From JALYNX01 sp035292605 (GTDB lineage: Bacteria > Actinomycetota > Acidimicrobiia > Spongiisociales > ZC4RG35), in contig DATDPT010000074.1 of NCBI GenBank assembly GCA_035292605.1, forward strand, positions 1-41,474: 41,474 nt of DNA, given 5' to 3'. The notes under the pieces were generated by a model. The model was given only the letters and a program-made list of their open reading frames with translations, searched no databases and had not been told where the DNA came from. Made by a program: the position numbers and the translations under genes. Below, piece by piece: positions 40,488 to 41,474 of the stretch; the stretch's first letter is position 1; every line of letters starts with the position of its first letter.

Positions 40488-40517
40488 ACGGAGGCGGCCC
40501 CGAGGGGCCGCCTCCGT
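40488..40517. terminator. Intrinsic terminator, hairpin with T-tract on the minus strand
   Basis: A perfect 14-bp GC-rich stem (ACGGAGGCGGCCCC at 40488-40501 against 40504-40517) lies between the convergent histidine kinase-EAL gene and the small membrane-protein gene. On the minus strand the stem is followed by TTTTG, a proper terminator for that direction; on the plus strand the hairpin alone may slow readthrough. Confidence 0.75.
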
Positions 40518-40558
40518 GGCTCCATTGGGTAGGAGCGCCTTTTCTTCCTGCCCTGGAG

Positions 40559-40744
40559 TCAGGTGGTTGATCCCCCTGACCAGGACAATGAAGAAACCTG
40601 GAAGCCGGCACTGCTCTCCGGATTGCTCGGCAGGGGGTCGTCACCACTCATGGTGGTCGTCAAAGCCAGGGTGACCGCCGCCAGAACCACCAAGACGATT
40701 GCCATAACGAAGACCAGCGCCTTTCGTCGTTCCATCTCTCCCAC
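40559..40744 (-). CDS. Very small single-pass membrane protein
   Basis: A 61-residue protein with a basic start (MERRK), one hydrophobic helix (about residues 9-31, ALVFVMAIVLVVLAAVTLALTTT) and a short polar outer end rich in Ser and Pro. The GTG start at 40742-40744 has GGGAGG 8 nt upstream; a second ATG at 40733-40735 is the alternative. A proper terminator for this strand follows at 40488-40517, supporting that it is a real gene. I do not recognise it. Confidence 0.6.
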   Translation of the reverse strand: MGEMERRKALVFVMAIVLVVLAAVTLALTTTMSGDDPLPSNPESSAGFQVSSLSWSGGSTT

Positions 40745-40829
40745 TTCAACAGCCTCCCGACCGCTAGATCCCGTGAAGCATTATCCACGCGCGGAGGGTG
40801 GTCGAGTATGGGTTGAGCGACCTATGAAA

Positions 40830-41474
40830 TCAGACCGCTCCCAGGGCCTGGTCCAGATCGGCGATGATGTCCTCTGCGGCCTCGACCCCGACCGAGAACC
40901 GGATCATGCCTTCGGTGACTCCCATTTGACGTCTGGTCTCGGGGTCGACATTGGAATGACTGGTGGTGGCCGGATGCGAGGCGATCGACTCCGTCCCGCC
41001 CAACGACGTCGCCAGACCGATCAGTCTCATCGAGTCGAGGAAACGGAACGCCTCCTCACGACCGCCTCTCACCTCGAAGGTGATCATGGCTCCCGTGGAG
41101 GTGCATTGACGATTGAAAACACCTCGTCTCGGGTCATCTGCACCGATCAGCCCGAGGTAGCCGAACCGACTCACCTTCGGATGAGCTGCCAGGAACTCGG
41201 CCACCCGGGACGCGTTCTCAACCTGGCGCTGCGCCCGGAGGGCGTAGGTCTCCAGACTGCGGCCCAGCAGCCAGGCCGAATGCGGGTCGGCATGGGTCCC
41301 GATCCGATAGCGCATGGTCTTGATCGGCCGCACCAGGGACACGGGGCCGGTGACGACCCCGGCAACCAGGTCGCTGTGCCCCCCGTAGTACTTGGTGGCC
41401 GAGTACACGACCAGGTCGGCGCCGTGGGCATGAGGCTGTTGGCCGAGCGGGCCGAGGTAGGTGTTGTCGACCAC
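40830..41474 (-). CDS. Cys/Met-metabolism PLP enzyme, C-terminal part (runs off window)
   Basis: C-terminal 214 residues of a fold-type I PLP enzyme of the cystathionine gamma-synthase/methionine gamma-lyase/O-acetylhomoserine sulfhydrylase family. Seen: VVDNTYLGPLG (cofactor Asp region), the Schiff-base Lys in VVYSATKYYGGHSDLVAG, and the C-terminal domain with SLGGTESIASHPATTSHSN and RFSVGVEAAEDIIADLDQAL. The 5' part lies beyond the edge, so the exact member and reaction (transsulfuration or methionine breakdown) cannot be decided; cystathionine gamma-synthase or -lyase fits best. Confidence 0.82.
   Translation of the reverse strand: MVDNTYLGPLGQQPHAHGADLVVYSATKYYGGHSDLVAGVVTGPVSLVRPIKTMRYRIGTHADPHSAWLLGRSLETYALRAQRQVENASRVAEFLAAHPKVSRFGYLGLIGADDPRRGVFNRQCTSTGAMITFEVRGGREEAFRFLDSMRLIGLATSLGGTESIASHPATTSHSNVDPETRRQMGVTEGMIRFSVGVEAAEDIIADLDQALGAV

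Overview
The window is high-GC bacterial DNA with dense, unidirectional gene blocks, frequent 4-bp ATGA/GTGA gene overlaps, GTG and TTG starts, Aap-type amino-acid transport, a PriA-like (HisA) fold, a LigD-type polymerase and PadR/HxlR regulators. This fits an actinomycetote, possibly a member of the Acidimicrobiia or a relative. That placement is inference from gene style, not from a marker gene. There are no insertion sequences, phage genes or CRISPR arrays; one tRNA (Lys, UUU) is present.

Layout. (1) 1-4400, minus strand: a protocatechuate branch of the beta-ketoadipate pathway, read as pobA-pcaC-pcaH-pcaG-pcaB-pcaD, converting 4-hydroxybenzoate to 3-oxoadipate; pcaD runs off the left edge. 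(2) 4585-7524: a MaoC-type hydratase divergent from a small Fe-S ferredoxin, a small exported protein, and an acyl-CoA carboxylase carboxyltransferase subunit. (3) 7624-12016: a complete four-gene polar amino-acid ABC importer (Aap type), with a stem-loop after the binding-protein gene. (4) 12053-17912: YjbQ, a DUF4230 membrane protein, the biotin-carrying acyl-CoA carboxylase subunit, a KBL/AONS-like PLP enzyme, a beta-hydroxyacid dehydrogenase and a peroxiredoxin. (5) 17466-21295, minus: an operon of PAS histidine kinase, plsY, a UPF0104 membrane protein and bcp. (6) 21386-27028: a P5C-dehydrogenase-like aldehyde dehydrogenase, a PriA/HisA-like barrel fused to a VOC domain, an endonuclease IV-like barrel fused to a LigD polymerase domain, and a lipoprotein. 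(7) 27071-30040: tRNA-Lys, DUF1801, an HxlR regulator divergent from an alpha/beta hydrolase, a decayed metallo-beta-lactamase-fold gene and a YCII protein. (8) 30161-34136, minus: a PadR-ATPase-FtsX-type permease operon with a near-ideal operator. (9) 34190-37024, minus: a tightly coupled six-gene redox operon (ferredoxin, three small single-pass membrane proteins, ApbE, ferric-reductase-like membrane protein). (10) 37414-40448: a membrane-anchored surface protein coupled to a histidine kinase-EAL fusion. (11) 40559-41474: a tiny membrane protein and the C-terminal part of a Cys/Met-metabolism PLP enzyme that runs off the right edge.

The strongest candidates for something undescribed are the six-gene ferredoxin/ApbE/ferric-reductase-like operon, whose three small membrane proteins match no family I recognise; the PriA-VOC fusion, in which both catalytic aspartates of the isomerase appear as asparagine; the endonuclease IV-like/LigD polymerase fusion; and the surface protein plus histidine kinase-EAL pair. 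Long perfect palindromes at 15251-15302 and 24090-24115 are also unexplained by ordinary terminators.
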